Shown one piece after another: positions 12,471 to 24,071 of a stretch of 64,000 bases of DNA. Made by a program: the position numbers and the translations under genes. The notes under the pieces are model-generated. The model searched no databases. It was not told where the DNA came from and worked only from the letters and a program-made list of their open reading frames with translations. Origin of the DNA: Ailurus styani. Taxonomy: Eukaryota; Chordata; Mammalia; Carnivora; Ailuridae. The stretch's first letter is position 1; every line of letters begins with the position of its first letter. Location of the stretch: NCBI GenBank assembly GCA_002007465.1, contig LNAC01000032.1:8238519-8302518 (forward strand), given 5' to 3'.

Positions 12471-13344
12471 GCACAGCCCAGCTCCAAGGATGCCCTGACT
12501 CCCCAGCTGTGTCCTGTGATCATTAAGTATTAGCAAGGTACTCGCCAGCCGCCTTTCTGTACAAAAATGGTTTTTACAGGCCAATTTCTAAGTTTATTTC
12601 TAATGCACATTTGCTTACCTGAATGCATTATGAAAGTTTCTCTTAAAGGTGTTGCCTTGACTTTTAAAAGGTGGGGGTGCTTAATGGTTGTGGGGTTTGC
12701 AGTTTATGGACGTTATGAGTGTTGACTGATTTGTATGATGCCAGCCCTGGAACCGATACTCAGTGAGTGATAGGTATTAATATCATTATCATTATTCATT
12801 CTGAAATTCTGTGATGTTTGCACCATGCTTAGCTTTCTCCTTTCTCACTGTCTTGAGTGGTTAGATCACACCCCTGCTTTCCTGTCACTTCCAATTCACT
12901 AACCAGCTCCTCATAGATCAAAATCCCATATGGAGTGATGGTTATCCTAACTTTTTCCTCAAGCTCTCTGAGGTGAAATTTACAGCATGTCAAATTTAGC
13001 ATTTTCTAATGCTTTGTTTCTCAGCGAATCAGTGCTTATAAAGGTATTCGGGTAGTTAAAACCTCTTATTTCAGGTATATTTTGCTTCTGTGCTGATTTT
13101 CTGATCAGTGCCTTCTTGGCCAGATAATTTATAGTCAACTACAATAATTTCTGAGTTTTTTGTGGGTTTTTTCCCCTTGGTTACCCTCAAGTGATCTGAA
13201 ATAATTGACACTTAATGCTTTTTCATATTAAATTCCATTGGTATGTTGATGTTAAGTATCATTGTACCACAATTAGGTGACATCTATGAGATTATTTTAC
13301 TACTTTGTGTTATAACTGCATATCTAACTTCCATATCACCCATC

Positions 13345-13885
13345 CTCTAAATTCATTCATTCATTCATTCAATAAATGTTGTGAGCTAGTCACTAAACAA
13401 TTATGTTGGGATACAGCAGTATCTCTGTTCTTTGGAAGCTGCATTCTAGTGGAGGAGACAAACAAACTGAAACATAAGTTAAAAATAATACATGATATAC
13501 GAGGTTGTAACTAGTGCTCTGAAGAAGACCGAAGAAGGATAAAGGATGAAGCGTGTCCAGAAGGGAATGTGAGATGGAAGATCAGGAAAAGTCTTTCTGA
13601 GGAGATAACATGTCAGCAGGTACGGAATGAAGTGAAGGAAGAGAAGAGCACATGTTAAGAAATTTTCCATGGAGAGGAATAGCAAGTGCAAAGTCCCTGA
13701 GGTGAGGGTTGGCCTGATGTCCCTAGGAAAGCAAGGCCAATATGGTTGAAGCCAATTAGGTGCCCGGGAAGAGGGGAAGCTGAGGTTAAAGAAGGAGCCG
13801 GGGGACCAGAACAGTTAGGGCCTTGGCTTTTAAGGAGTGCAGATAGGATGCCACAGGGTTTTGAGCAGAGCAATAAGATATTCAT
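13345..13885 (-). repeat. L2 LINE fragment, antisense
   Basis: The reversed L2 3' end, (ATTC)n then AATAAATGTTGTGAGC, is followed in order by GGGATACAGCAGT, GCATTCTAGTGGAGGAGACA, CTGAGGAGATAACATGTCAG, AATAGCAAGTGCAAAGTCCC and GTTTTGAGCAGAGCAATAAG. The long collinear match makes this the clearest L2 in the window. Confidence 0.8.
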
Positions 13886-14817
13886 TTTATGTCATCTTGA
13901 GATTCTATTATTTCTATCCCTATTATGTTGTAGCCTCTTTTCTGGATCATGAGAAGTAATCAAAATTGCTGAGTATTCCATGAAAATGTTCTACTAGAGA
14001 ATGATGCCTCATAGGTAATTTAAGCTCACGTCTACCCACTTTTATTTACTTCCCATGAATAGAATGCCAGAAATGGATAATATTGTTTCCTTTAAATTTA
14101 ATCATATGTTTTAAAGAAACACGTATCTCTGGATAGAGACATAACCAGACCTATAACTCCAGAGCTATGTACACTGAACTGAAATACTTTAGGAGCCAAA
14201 AACTATCTGCGTGACGATATTGGCATCATTTCCTTTGTCCATAATACAGTGTTGATGCTTCTCACAGATTCACTTGACTTTTACTGAAAGTGACTTTAAA
14301 GAAAAAGGCAACTTGAATTTTTTCCTTCCCAAATTAGAGTACAAGTGATAGCACATTTTTTCACATTATTTGGAATCTCATCGTTAATGCATCCTATCCA
14401 GAGAAGATTACACTGGAAAGGGTAAGAAGAGGGAAAAGGAAAGTGTCCTCAGTGTCTAGTAGTGCATGGTTAATGTTCTAATTACCACTGAGGAGAGCTG
14501 TTCCAGTCAGCCAGCATGTCCATGAAAAGCTTTCTTTAAGAATGTTTTTCATATGTCAGATATTCACATCATTTCATATCATTCATATCACTTCATTTCC
14601 ATTTTCATGTCATATTATTTATAATATGTGGTTATGTATTTAACCTTATATATATGTAAACTTTTACACAGGTAACCTTATAACTGTGTATAAAGTTTAG
14701 TATGTAATATTATATGTAATGATATAAAAATATGTATGTATTTATTGCAAATATAGAAGGATTATTAGAAAGAGCAAGCCTAATGGGATTTCAGACGGAG
14801 TGATATGTTTTGTTGTA

Positions 14818-15035
14818 GCAATAGCTACATTTATATACACTTACTATATGTCAGATAGTGTGAGTGGTGACTAAAAATGTCATACGATAAGCAGTGAGTA
14901 AATGTCTTCTCTCTGTTTAGTTTATTGAGGTGCAGTTAGTTGTCCAAAAATGACGCGTTCAATGGCGGTAAAGCCAAGATTTGAATCAAGTCAGATAAAC
15001 GCTGGCGCTCACACACCCAACCACAACACCAAACA
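14818..15035 (+). repeat. MIR-like fragment
   Basis: TTTATATACACTTACTATATG and TCAGATAGTGTGAG, followed further on by AAGCCAAGATTTGAATCAAG and CACACCCAACCACAACACC, fit the order of a sense MIR. Limits are approximate. Confidence 0.6.
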
Positions 15036-15304
15036 CTCCTCAGAGGAACTGACGGAGATGAGCCTGGAGAGGTAGGATGGAACCAGACTGTCATGAGAGG
15101 AAGGGGTATAGTGGTGTCATGATAGGAAATCTGCCCAGAGAAGTGTCATGGTAAAAGCAATGTTTTAAGATTTCTATGATCTCAAATTAACAGAAGTGGA
15201 AATACAATTGCTCACTTATTAATGACCTGCTTTTACATAACACAGAATAATGAAGACAGAGTCCTTGCTGGTTTGAGTTTGTTTGTTTTGTTTTGTGGGA
15301 GGTC

Positions 15305-15306
15305 AT

Positions 15307-15338
<32 letters not shown>

Positions 15339-15345
15339 TTTTTTT
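15305..15345. repeat. (ATTT)n simple repeat
   Basis: About eight ATTT units followed by a T run. It may be the tail of a lost SINE, but no head is present. Confidence 0.9.
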
Positions 15346-15834
15346 TGCAGACTGACAGCTGTGAGTTATAATGAGGTTCCCAAATTCATACATGCCTACT
15401 CCCAGCCCATGGAGAGTAGTAAATTGCTCTTGTTCTCATGACACATTTAGATCAGAAGTAGAAAGAGGGGGGCAGCTCTGCATCGACTAATTAAAACTAA
15501 TGTGGGATAATGAGCCTCTGAAAAGAATAAGATCGGCAACAAGGAAAAGAAAAAATAGCACAGAGGCAGGCACCTAACCCAGGGACAGTGGTGACTCAGC
15601 TCTTCCAGAGGGTTCCAGCCTTCCCTGCTCAGAAGGCCTACTCTTTGGTTCCATTGGGTGGGGAAGGGCGTGTAGCGGTGAGGAGGTCCAGAGAGCTGTG
15701 GAAATGATAGGGCTCCCAGAGGCATTCCTGGGAGATCACAGACATGTTTCTGCGCCTTCTCACACTGACTGGGCACCAGGCCTGCCAGCAGAATGCCACT
15801 CCTCAGCCCCTGAGACAACCAGTTTTGCAACTCC

Positions 15835-16040
15835 TTTTTTTTTTTTTTAAGATATTATTTATTTATTTGACAGAGAGTGGGAGAGAGCACAAGTAAGCAG
15901 AGCAGCAGGCAGAGGGAGAGAGAGAAGCAGGCTCTCTGCTGAGCAGGGAGCCCGATGTGGGGCTCGATCCCAGGACACTGGGATCATGAACCCCACCAAA
16001 GGCAGCCGCCTAACCGACTAAGCCACTCAGACACCCCCCC
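15835..16040 (-). repeat. Can-SINE, antisense
   Basis: A T run, then the reversed tail and body, ending GCCACTCAGACACCCCC. Imperfect 16-bp duplications are AGTTTTGCAACTCCTT and AGCTTTGCTACTCCTT. Confidence 0.94.
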
Positions 16041-16194
16041 AGCTTTGCTACTCCTTATTGAATGTGTTCTCAGAGTTGCGTTGCAAGGCATGATTCAGTC
16101 ATATCACCCATCCATCTTGCATTTTTAATTGCTTTGGGATAAAATAACCTTAGGATCAAAAAGTAATTTAGCAATCCTCTATTCTAGACAATGA

Positions 16195-16246
16195 CAGAAA
16201 ATCCCCCTACCGAAAATCCCCCCCACCCCCATAGGGGGATTTTCTG
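16195..16246. other. Perfect 15-bp inverted repeat with a duplicated arm
   Basis: CAGAAAATCCCCCTA at 16195-16209 is exactly complementary to TAGGGGGATTTTCTG at 16232-16246, with a 22-nt gap. The gap holds a second GAAAATCCCCCC, so the right arm can pair with either of two left copies. It is outside any recognised repeat. Confidence 0.9.
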
Positions 16247-16876
16247 CAGACTTTACTCCATTAAGCAAGTATTTATTGAGCCCCTCTTTTATGTAAATGC
16301 AGGGACACCTATTAAGATAGTCATTTCCTTACATTTGACAAAAAATAGTATCTTATTAAACCAATTCTAAAATGCGTTCTTTTCATATTGTACCTTCTCT
16401 GAAATTTGTATGGGTCTCAGAATCACTGTTGGTCAAGCAATAGGCATGGTACAGCTGTCATTGTCTGCTGGGGCACGAGCTCAGTTATAGCTGTTTATCG
16501 TGTCTCTGAGTTATGTGCGGTGCCGGAACTGCGTGAGTTAAGTTTAATTGCTGTTTACGGTGTCATCAAAAACGTTGTTTTGCATTGAAACTAAATGTTA
16601 TTGTGTAGAGATGCAGGGAAACGTGGCAGTGAGGTACATGCACATTTAATATAGAGAAGAAAATATTCATTAATCGGACAACTGTCTATAATTACCTATT
16701 TTCACATGAAGCAAAAACCATATGCTTTACATGACCTGAGAAATGACAATTTCCATAAGCCGATGAAGCCCCCATCACATTTTCTTACCAACATAAAAGC
16801 GGAGGATTGCCTATTGTACCCCAGACAAGGAAGTTCAGCACCAAAATCCTGGTTATAACACTGCAGCATTCCTTTA

Positions 16877-17053
16877 TATTTTAAAGATTTTATGTATTTA
16901 TTTGAGACAGAGAGAGAGAGAGAAAGAGCACAGAAGCAGAGTTGCAGGCAGAGGGAGAGGGAGAAGCAGGATGTGGAGCTCTGTCTCAGGACCCTCAGAT
17001 CATGACCTGAGCTGAAGGCAGATGCTTAACCGACTGAGCCACCCAGGTGTCCC
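16877..17053 (-). repeat. Can-SINE, antisense, internally shortened
   Basis: Reversed tail, GAGACAGAGAGAGAGAGA run and head ending GCCACCCAGGTGTCCC. Near-perfect duplications GCAGCATTCCTTTA and GGAGCATTCCTTTA flank it. Part of the central body (the CTGAGCAGGGAGCCC segment) is missing. Confidence 0.94.
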
Positions 17054-17082
17054 TGGAGCATTCCTTTAAAATACACTGCATC

Positions 17083-17195
17083 GGGCGCCTGGGTGGCTCA
17101 GTGAGTTAAAGCCTCTGCCTTCGGCTCAGGTCATGGTCTCAGGGTCCTGGGAGCCTGCTTCCGCCTCTCTCTCTGCCTGCCTCTCTGCCTACTTG

Positions 17196-17244
<49 letters not shown>

Positions 17245-17276
17245 AAATAAATAAATAAATAAAATCCTTAAAAAAG
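17083..17276 (+). repeat. Can-SINE, young type, internal deletion and (TC)n expansion
   Basis: A young head and module, but the central segment between CCTGGGA and GCCTGCTTCC is deleted. The TC tract (about 17199-17241) is expanded to some 20 units. Duplications TACACTGCATC and TACATTGCATC flank it. It sits 30 bp from an antisense SINE. Confidence 0.95.
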
Positions 17277-17559
17277 TACATTGCATCTTGAAGACTTTGG
17301 ATAGCATAGATGATGATACATCATGAATAAACATAAATGATTCTGATATGAGAAAAGATTCTAATGAGTCAAACTCAATGAGAGGAAGGTTTAGGAGTAT
17401 ATTATTCAATATTTCTCTTATAAAGTATAAAATAAGCATTTTAAATGGTAAGAAAACATTTCATTATTTGCTTAATTTAGTGATACATGAAATACTAGTG
17501 TATCTTATGACCAGCAGGGTCTTAAGGTCATTGAAATACAACAGTCACAGTCACAGTGC

Positions 17560-17705
17560 AATGCTCTTTAATCCTTAGCCATGCAAGGTGAAATAGTATT
17601 ATTTCAGTTTTATTGAGAGAACAGACATGTGGCTAGTTTAAGATCTTAGGAAACTAATAGCTGGTTAGTGGTCGCTGCCGCTTAAAGCAGGATTCAAACT
17701 GTTTG
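17560..17705 (+). repeat. MIR-like fragment
   Basis: CTCTTTAATCCTTAGCCATG, a GGAAACTAATAGCTGGTTAG segment and GCAGGATTCAAACTGTTTGC follow MIR order. Limits are approximate. Confidence 0.55.
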
Positions 17706-18311
17706 CCCAAAATAAGTTTCCCCAAGTGAAGAGAATCCTTAATAAAAAGAAGAAAATGAAGGGAGCACACAGGGATATAATGGAATTACAATAGCGACTT
17801 GGTGCCTTACACTTAACATAAATATTTCTTGTGTAGGTGAGCTCATTATGCTGCTATACTAGCTGTTCCGTTCTGCTTGTTTTCTTGTTAGCTTTTTCTT
17901 TTCATAGTGGACAAATAGGCCCCCCTTTAACTGTCACTCATTTGCCTTTATTCTATCTTCCCAAAAAACAGAGAAAATAAGCCTAATGTTTCATCTATAA
18001 AAGCTTCTCAAATACTTGAGAACAGCTAGTTATTATGTTGCCATCTATTTTTTTTTTCTAGACCGAGTAGCCCCTGTTTTTCCTCTAAACCATGTTTTCA
18101 AGGTCCAAAATACTGTTTGTCACATTCCTTTTGGGCATTCTATTTTATTGTTGTGTGCATAACAGGAGTTCATACTGAGCTGTTGTGTTAGGAGTTTCAG
18201 CACAGATGGGGCACACGGCAAATGTGCAGTCAACTAAAACTTCCAGGACCCCTTCAAGGTCTTGGTCATGGACCCATGACCTTCTCACATTTGATTTTTT
18301 ATTTTTTATTA

Positions 18312-18478
18312 TTATTTTTTAAAATATTTTATTTATTTATTTGTCAGAGAGAGAGAGAGAGCACAAGCAGGGAGAGTAGCAGGCAGAGGGAGAAGCAGGC
18401 TCACTGCGGAGCAAGGAGCCCAATGCAGGACTTGATTCCAGGATGCTGGGATCGTGACCTGAGCCACTCAGGCGCCCT
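18312..18478 (-). repeat. Can-SINE, antisense, shortened head
   Basis: Reversed tail, GTCAGAGAGAGAGAGAGAGC and body, ending GAGCCACTCAGGCGCCCT. The segment normally between CCTGAGC and CACTGAGCC is deleted. Confidence 0.92.
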
Positions 18479-18509
18479 ACATTCGCTTCTTTAAGAAAGA
18501 TTTTCCTGT

Positions 18510-18591
18510 GCTGTGAAATGTGTAAGCCTGATGATTCACAGACCTGTACCCCTGGGGCAAATAATACATTATATGTTAATAATAATAATAA
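18510..18591 (+). mobile_element. 5'-truncated L1 insertion, 82 bp
   Basis: It matches the caniform L1 3' terminus as I remember it: GTGTAAGCCTGATGATTCAC, GACCTGTACCCCTGGGG and ATAATACATTATATGTTAAT, ending in an (AAT)n/A tail. A perfect 14-bp duplication AAAGATTTTCCTGT lies at 18496-18509 and 18592-18605. This is an extremely short, recent-looking insertion. Confidence 0.9.
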
Positions 18592-18784
18592 AAAGATTTT
18601 CCTGTCATCTCTCAGGGCATATATCCTAACTGCTACTGGGAAAGGACAACTTGGAAGAGTTTGCAGCCCAGACAGCTGCCTGTGGAGGGTGGTTCACTAT
18701 GAAGACACTTGTTGGGTGGGGGGCAGGGTGGCCTGTTCACATGGCAGAGATAAGGTGGCCGACGTGAACAGTCCTCCTGAGTAG

Positions 18785-18990
18785 CATGATCTTCAGAGTG
18801 AGATGGCCTACGTTTGAATTTCAGCTTTGCCACTTACCACCTTGGGTGAGTTCCTTAAGCTTTCTCAAATCCCCGTCTGGAAAATGATGATATATAATGG
18901 TAATTACCTCCTATGGTTATTTCAGGATTAATTGATCTCAGGTATTTAAAATGCTTAGAAACACTGCCTGGAATATTTTAAGAACTTAAA
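18785..18990 (+). repeat. MIR SINE
   Basis: TTGAATTTCAGCTTTGCCAC, TTACCACCTTGGGTGAGTTC, AAATCCCCGTCTGGAAAATG, and the GGTTATTTCAGGATTAATTG and ACACTGCCTGGAATATT segments give a long collinear match to MIR. Confidence 0.8.
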
Positions 18991-18992
18991 AT

Positions 18993-19038
18993 GTGTGTGT
19001 GTGTGTGTGTCTGTGTGTGTGCACACGCATGTGTGTGA
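18993..19038. repeat. (TG)n imperfect microsatellite
   Basis: TG units interrupted by TC and CACACGCA; it directly follows the MIR. Confidence 0.95.
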
Positions 19039-19070
19039 GTCAAATTCAAATAATTGAGTAATAAATCCAG

Positions 19071-19513
19071 TATATTAGTTTCCTAGGACTGCCATAACAA
19101 AGTTCCACTAACTGAGCTGCTTAAAACAACAGAAATTTATTGTCTCACAGTTCTGGAGGCTAGAAGTCTGAAATCAGGATGTTGGCAAGGCCATGTTTGT
19201 TCTGAAACCTCTAGGGGATATCCTTCCCTGCCTCTTCCAGCTTGTGGTAGCCCCAGGCCTGCCTTTGCTTGTAGCTGTACGACTCCAGTCTCTGCCTCTG
19301 TCTTTACATGGCCTTGTGTCTCTAGGTCTAAATTTTTCTCTTACAAGGACACCAGGTCAGACTGGATCAGAGCCCATCCTCATGGAGTATGACCTCATGT
19401 TAACCCGATTGGATCTGCAAAGGGACCCTAGTTTCAAATAAAGTTACATTCATAGGTACCAGGGGTTAGGACTTCAACATATCTTTTGGGGGGGCACAAT
19501 TCAACTCATAATA
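19071..19513 (-). repeat. MaLR LTR (MLT1-like), antisense
   Basis: Reversed LTR order: TATTAGTTTCCTAGGACTGC, AACAACAGAAATTTATTGTC, CACAGTTCTGGAGGCTAGAA, TCTTTACATGGCCTTGTGTC, GACCTCATGTTAACCCGATT, TTAGGACTTCAACATATC and CACAATTCAACTCATAATA. It is near full length at about 440 bp and noncoding. Confidence 0.88.
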
Positions 19514-22215
19514 CCTAGTAACGGAGAAGTTCAAAATGGAGGAACTGGATATACAGAAGCAAGCAGATGTCAACATTAGGGACCTGGGGGAGATCGGAGA
19601 ACAGGTAGTGGTTTGAGACCGAACCAATGAATAGGCCTTAGGGGTTTCTGTGAATAAGTAATACAGCCCAAACCAAGCCCCTGGGCTAAAGTAAGGGAGG
19701 ACAAGATTTCAGGTCCCTGTGGCGACAAATCTGTACCCAAATCCTAGAGGACCTACAATACTGAACAGGTTCCTAAGATCTAAATTATAAACCCAAAATT
19801 GGTGCTGCAGATCCTGTTTGCTTTCTGAAGTGCCTCTCCTCAAACATGGAATCAATAGCATTTTGACAAGCCTGAAGTACTCGTATAGTTTTAACAGTCT
19901 TCACGGAAGCAGTACTGTAGATTTTGATTCCATGGCCAATTTCCAACACAGATAGATTTTGCTTATGTAAGAGGTGTTTTGAAGTCTCCTAGGGAAGAGA
20001 ATGTGTTTATTTTCTGAGTGGAACACTTAACTAAGAATTTGCTCTGTACAGCCATTAGGCACTGTCTGCTCTTGAGAGCTTTAGTCTTGGGTAAGCAGGA
20101 GTTTGTTAGGTCTATAAAGCTTTTAAAGATACTATGAAGAAAAGGTGCATCATACATAAAGGCTTATTATGATAATCCACGTGTTTATACCATCAGTATT
20201 TCCAGAGTAACCAGTTTTGATTTCCCACATAGAAGATTCTGATGGCAAGTAAGAAGCAATATGGCTGAAGTACGAAGAAACTCATCTCTTTTGTGTTTTA
20301 GTCAAAAAGTCTTTTGTAAATACCATATTAATGACAACTGTGGAAAGAGAAATATGGAAAGTGTGCTTAACGTAGAATTTTCTAATCCTTACAGGAATTG
20401 GAATCAACGAAGATTAGATCATCCCCTAAGTGGGTTTTTATATAGTTGTTTCGTTTCCAGTTTTCCATGCCTTTCCAACACTTGATCTTTGTATGAAAAC
20501 TGCTGCCATCTTCAGAGACATGAGTCATGGTACTTAAAATGTTTTCACCATATTTTAGACATCACAGGATACAGTAGGAGAAGAGTAGAGTCTTGGCATC
20601 CACAATTTTTTACATTCTACGACTTGACCTTTCACAGTGGTTCATTACATGTTTAATTTAGCTCATGCACTAGGCTAAGAGATCCTTCAGTGTCTGAATT
20701 TCATTTAGCCTTTTTTTTAAGTACTGTGTGTCTCTTCACCATATTATCTGTGTGTATGTGTGTGTATTTTTCTGTGAAAAAAAGAAGTCCATAAAAAGAG
20801 CCAATTCTATTGGCAGTGAGAGGGGATGTGGCAGTGACTCTAACCAGAAAGAAAGGCTTTAGATAAACTGAAGAGTGGAATGTCATCTTCTTCAGGGATT
20901 TGGGTCTGTAATATAAATGATTCCATCATGCATTCTGTGCAGATACTAGATAAAGTGAATATTAAACTATTTCAGTGAGTTGTCCAGTTCTTGCCAACAT
21001 TGCTGAAGTAAAGACTTAAAACTCTAGCAAAGGCTACTGAAATGATCTTTAAGGTAAACAGAAGTACAAGAATCCCAGCCATTTTTTTTAAGACAACCCC
21101 CTTTTTGTCTTTGCCTGGAATACTTTTCCCATACCATTCCTTTTATATGATAGACTTAACCTATTCCTACCGGGAAGTCGGGGTTGGCACAAGACTCAGG
21201 ACTGGCCCGTTGGCATACACTCTTCCCAGGACACAGGGATTGAGTCACGAGTAAGCAGGGGAAATGCAGGGGAGAAGTTAGTCCATGGCTAAGTTGGGCT
21301 GAAGTTGGTGAATCTACCTCTTAACTCAGCATGCTGGCAGGATGTGATTTGGAGGATACTTGGAGTAAGTCTAACTGGTGGGAGAAAACAAGACCAGTGT
21401 GCAGAGAAGCTGATGTGAGACGGAAAGTTAGGGATGTTTTGTATAAGCCCAGATCCATATGTGCTGAAATCCAAGCTCATGCTTAACTGCATTTCATGGA
21501 ATAATATGCTTAATAACATTCTTGGGTTATAGGATTTTCAAAGATCTTGGGAACAGATCTTTTATGTGGCTTAAGGTTCTATGTTATCTTATTTTTTCTT
21601 ACCTGCATGCAAACAAGCATTTACACTTCATTGTTATCTTTGAGGCTTTGGTGGATTCTGAGTCTCTGCTTTAGGACACGTTGGAACTCTTTGCTTCATT
21701 TTAAATGCATTGTATTCACAAGCAGTGGAAAGCATTGTGTGTATCAGTTAATAATTCAGAAACTGGTCCATGTGAAGTTACTTCAATAATGAATATCGGT
21801 TATGAGACTTTATAAGTGATGGGATTTAAAAGTGTTGTAATAAAAATGTGCTATTCAACACAAAAATTCTAATTTCTGTATAATCTATTCATGTGTAATT
21901 TCTATTTTAAATATGCTGCAGTTATTTTGTTCTGATTCAGCTGCGTTGTGTGAAAAGAGGTGAATAAGAAAGCAATGTCACCTTTCTTGTGCTTTGCATC
22001 TCTCTATAGGTTTAACATTTGGACTATCACCCTTTCCCTAGCATTAAATAAAAGAAGGCAAAATATTAGTGTAAGATATTCAAAACTCTTTATCCAGAGT
22101 AAAGCTAGTGATATTTTAACTTTGAAATATTATTGTAATCACTTATTAAGGGGGGCGGGGGCAGCTCCAATATAGTGGAGGTGACCAGAGCTGTGGTATT
22201 GGAGAGATAGGGAAC

Positions 22216-22366
22216 TTACCAAATGTTGAACAACTGACCTGTGCCAGTTACTACATTATCAGCTTTAATCTGCCCAACTGCTGTGTGTGATAGCTGCTAC
22301 TGTCCTTATTCTACACATTAGGCACTTGAGGCTTAGAGAAGTAGAGTGACTTACCAGGGCTAAGAC
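22216..22366 (+). repeat. MIR SINE fragment
   Basis: GTGCCAGTTACTACATTATC, a TGTCCTTATTCTACACATTA segment, CACTTGAGGCTTAGAGAAG and GTGACTTACCAGGGCTAAGA follow the MIR core order. Confidence 0.7.
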
Positions 22367-22379
22367 AGTCTTTCTCCTT

Positions 22380-22960
22380 CATGGCTCCTCTTTGGATGAA
22401 GTTCCTACTTCCTAACTTGGATGAAAACATCCTTGTTCTCTGGCCCGTGGTAATCTTATAGCTTCATCTCTTTTCATGGCCTACCTACACTCCAAATTCA
22501 CAGATCTGCTTTCACTTCCTAAATCACACGTTGTTCTTCTGCTGTGAGCAATATTCTCTGCCCCTGGCCCGACCATTCTGTAACTAACTGCTCCTAATTA
22601 TTCATATTTCAGCTTCAGTACCCCATCATTTGGGAAACTTTACAAGTTGACCATGCCATTGCATTGTTCATTCATTCATTCATTTGTTCAGTGACTATTT
22701 ATTGAGGATTCCCTAAGTGCCAGGCTCTATCCTAGGCACTAGGAAAACAACAGTGAACAAAGAAGAAAAAACAATCTCTGCCTTTAGAGCTTGTACCCTG
22801 TTATTATTAGTTATTTAGTTCATTGTCCTTCTTACATACTACCTTTATGAGAGGGTTAGTTATGTCTAGTTATGTTCTTAGTGTCTAACACCCTAATATT
22901 CTTAGAGTCTAACTCAACATTCTTAGGAATGTCGTAGGCATTTACTATTTACTGAATCAG
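22380..22960. repeat. L2 remains in both orientations
   Basis: 22380-22655 resembles sense L2 (CTCTGGCCCGTGGTAATC, TATTCTCTGCCCCTGGCC, TTCATATTTCAGCTTCAG). 22663-22800 is a reversed L2 3' end, with (ATTC)n, TTTATTGAGGATTCCC, TGCCAGGCTCTATCC and ACAGTGAACAAAG. Sequence after 22800 resembles the sense L2 tail again. Limits are approximate. Confidence 0.6.
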
Positions 22961-23029
22961 GGCATACATGAATGACTTCATTTATAATATAGTTTTGAAT
23001 GGTCATATAGAAGCATAAAAATATCCTAG

Positions 23030-23330
23030 TAGGTCCCTTTGATCTTTTCACATTGCCACCATTGTAGTATCAGACCTCGTTGTCTGTTGTCTTGTGACTT
23101 AATTATTGTAATGAACCTCTAATTGAAAACAACCTGGCTTCCAATTTTTCCATACCATTACATTTTCCCGAGACCTTCCAGATTTATCATCTTATATTAC
23201 TGGGATTTTTCTCCTTCTCCTTAAAACATCACATACAAGAATCCAAGGCCCTTCATAATCTAATCTCACCTTTCTAATCTAACGTATCTCCTCTGTTTCA
23301 CATACACTCTGATCAATACATTTTTTTTCT
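23030..23330 (+). repeat. L2-like LINE fragment, sense
   Basis: GTGACTTAATTATTGTAATG, AATCCAAGGCCCTTCATAAT and CATACACTCTGATC follow the order of the L2 3' region. Diverged and judged by eye. Confidence 0.5.
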
Positions 23331-24058
23331 TTTTGCAGTCTATTTATTCTGGTTCGTTTGCCCATTCTTACCAAAAGATCCCTTCCTCTTATTTTCAATT
23401 GATTACAAATTTTTATAAACACTACAGGTCACTTCCATTTGGCTAAGTCTTCTTTAATAATGTCAATCAACCTTCATTTCCAAGTTTCTGATTTTAAGAC
23501 TTCTATTTCAGTAATAATTGTAAATAATTTTTAAGCAGCAGAATCTAGCACTTCACCCTTACCCCCAACACAACACCCACCCATACACACAAAGAAATCT
23601 TCCATGGAACTAACTTCAGGTATGAAAAATGATAAAAGTAGACTTTATTGTTATGATCCCTAACACTCCTTATGCAGGCTTTTGGCTCTGAAGAACACAT
23701 TTGAAGCCAATATATGACCTTAGTCATACTGGTCTTTGCTTGCTCTTACTGTTAGTGAGGGAAAGGTCAAAAGCAGTCCGGGTGACTTAGCCCCGCGGAG
23801 AGGAAAATTACTTATTCATGAAACAGAAGGAAAGGATCACACTGGCCATGCGGGCCACAGCACACATTGCAAGCCCCATTTGTTTGACTTCTTCCTACTT
23901 CCCAGGTAATATCTGTAGGACACGGAGAGTACAGCTGATTTTATCTTGTCTCTAGTTCTGAGATATTTGACGTGTTAAGGAGCCTCTTGACTAGACCCCT
24001 CTGGGCCGGTTTTAGCCATCTACATTTCACAAGTCCAGAAGCTACAGAGCGAAGATCA

Positions 24059-24071
24059 TGGTCAAAGGTCA
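24059..24071 (+). promoter_or_regulatory. DR1-type nuclear receptor half-site pair (candidate)
   Basis: TGGTCAAAGGTCA is a direct repeat of AGGTCA-like half-sites with one-base spacing, the form bound by HNF4 and RXR heterodimers. Another AAGGTCA follows within 25 bp. It is a sequence match only; there is no evidence of use. Confidence 0.35.

Noticed and set aside
12101..12584. Overlapping open frames on both strands (115, 90 and 64 codons)
   Set aside because: They fall in diverged LINE-like sequence, and overlap on both strands is typical of GC-richer noncoding DNA.
15447..15830. 127-codon minus-strand open frame
   Set aside because: No recognisable domain; it sits in intron sequence ending at a SINE, with no splice or promoter support.
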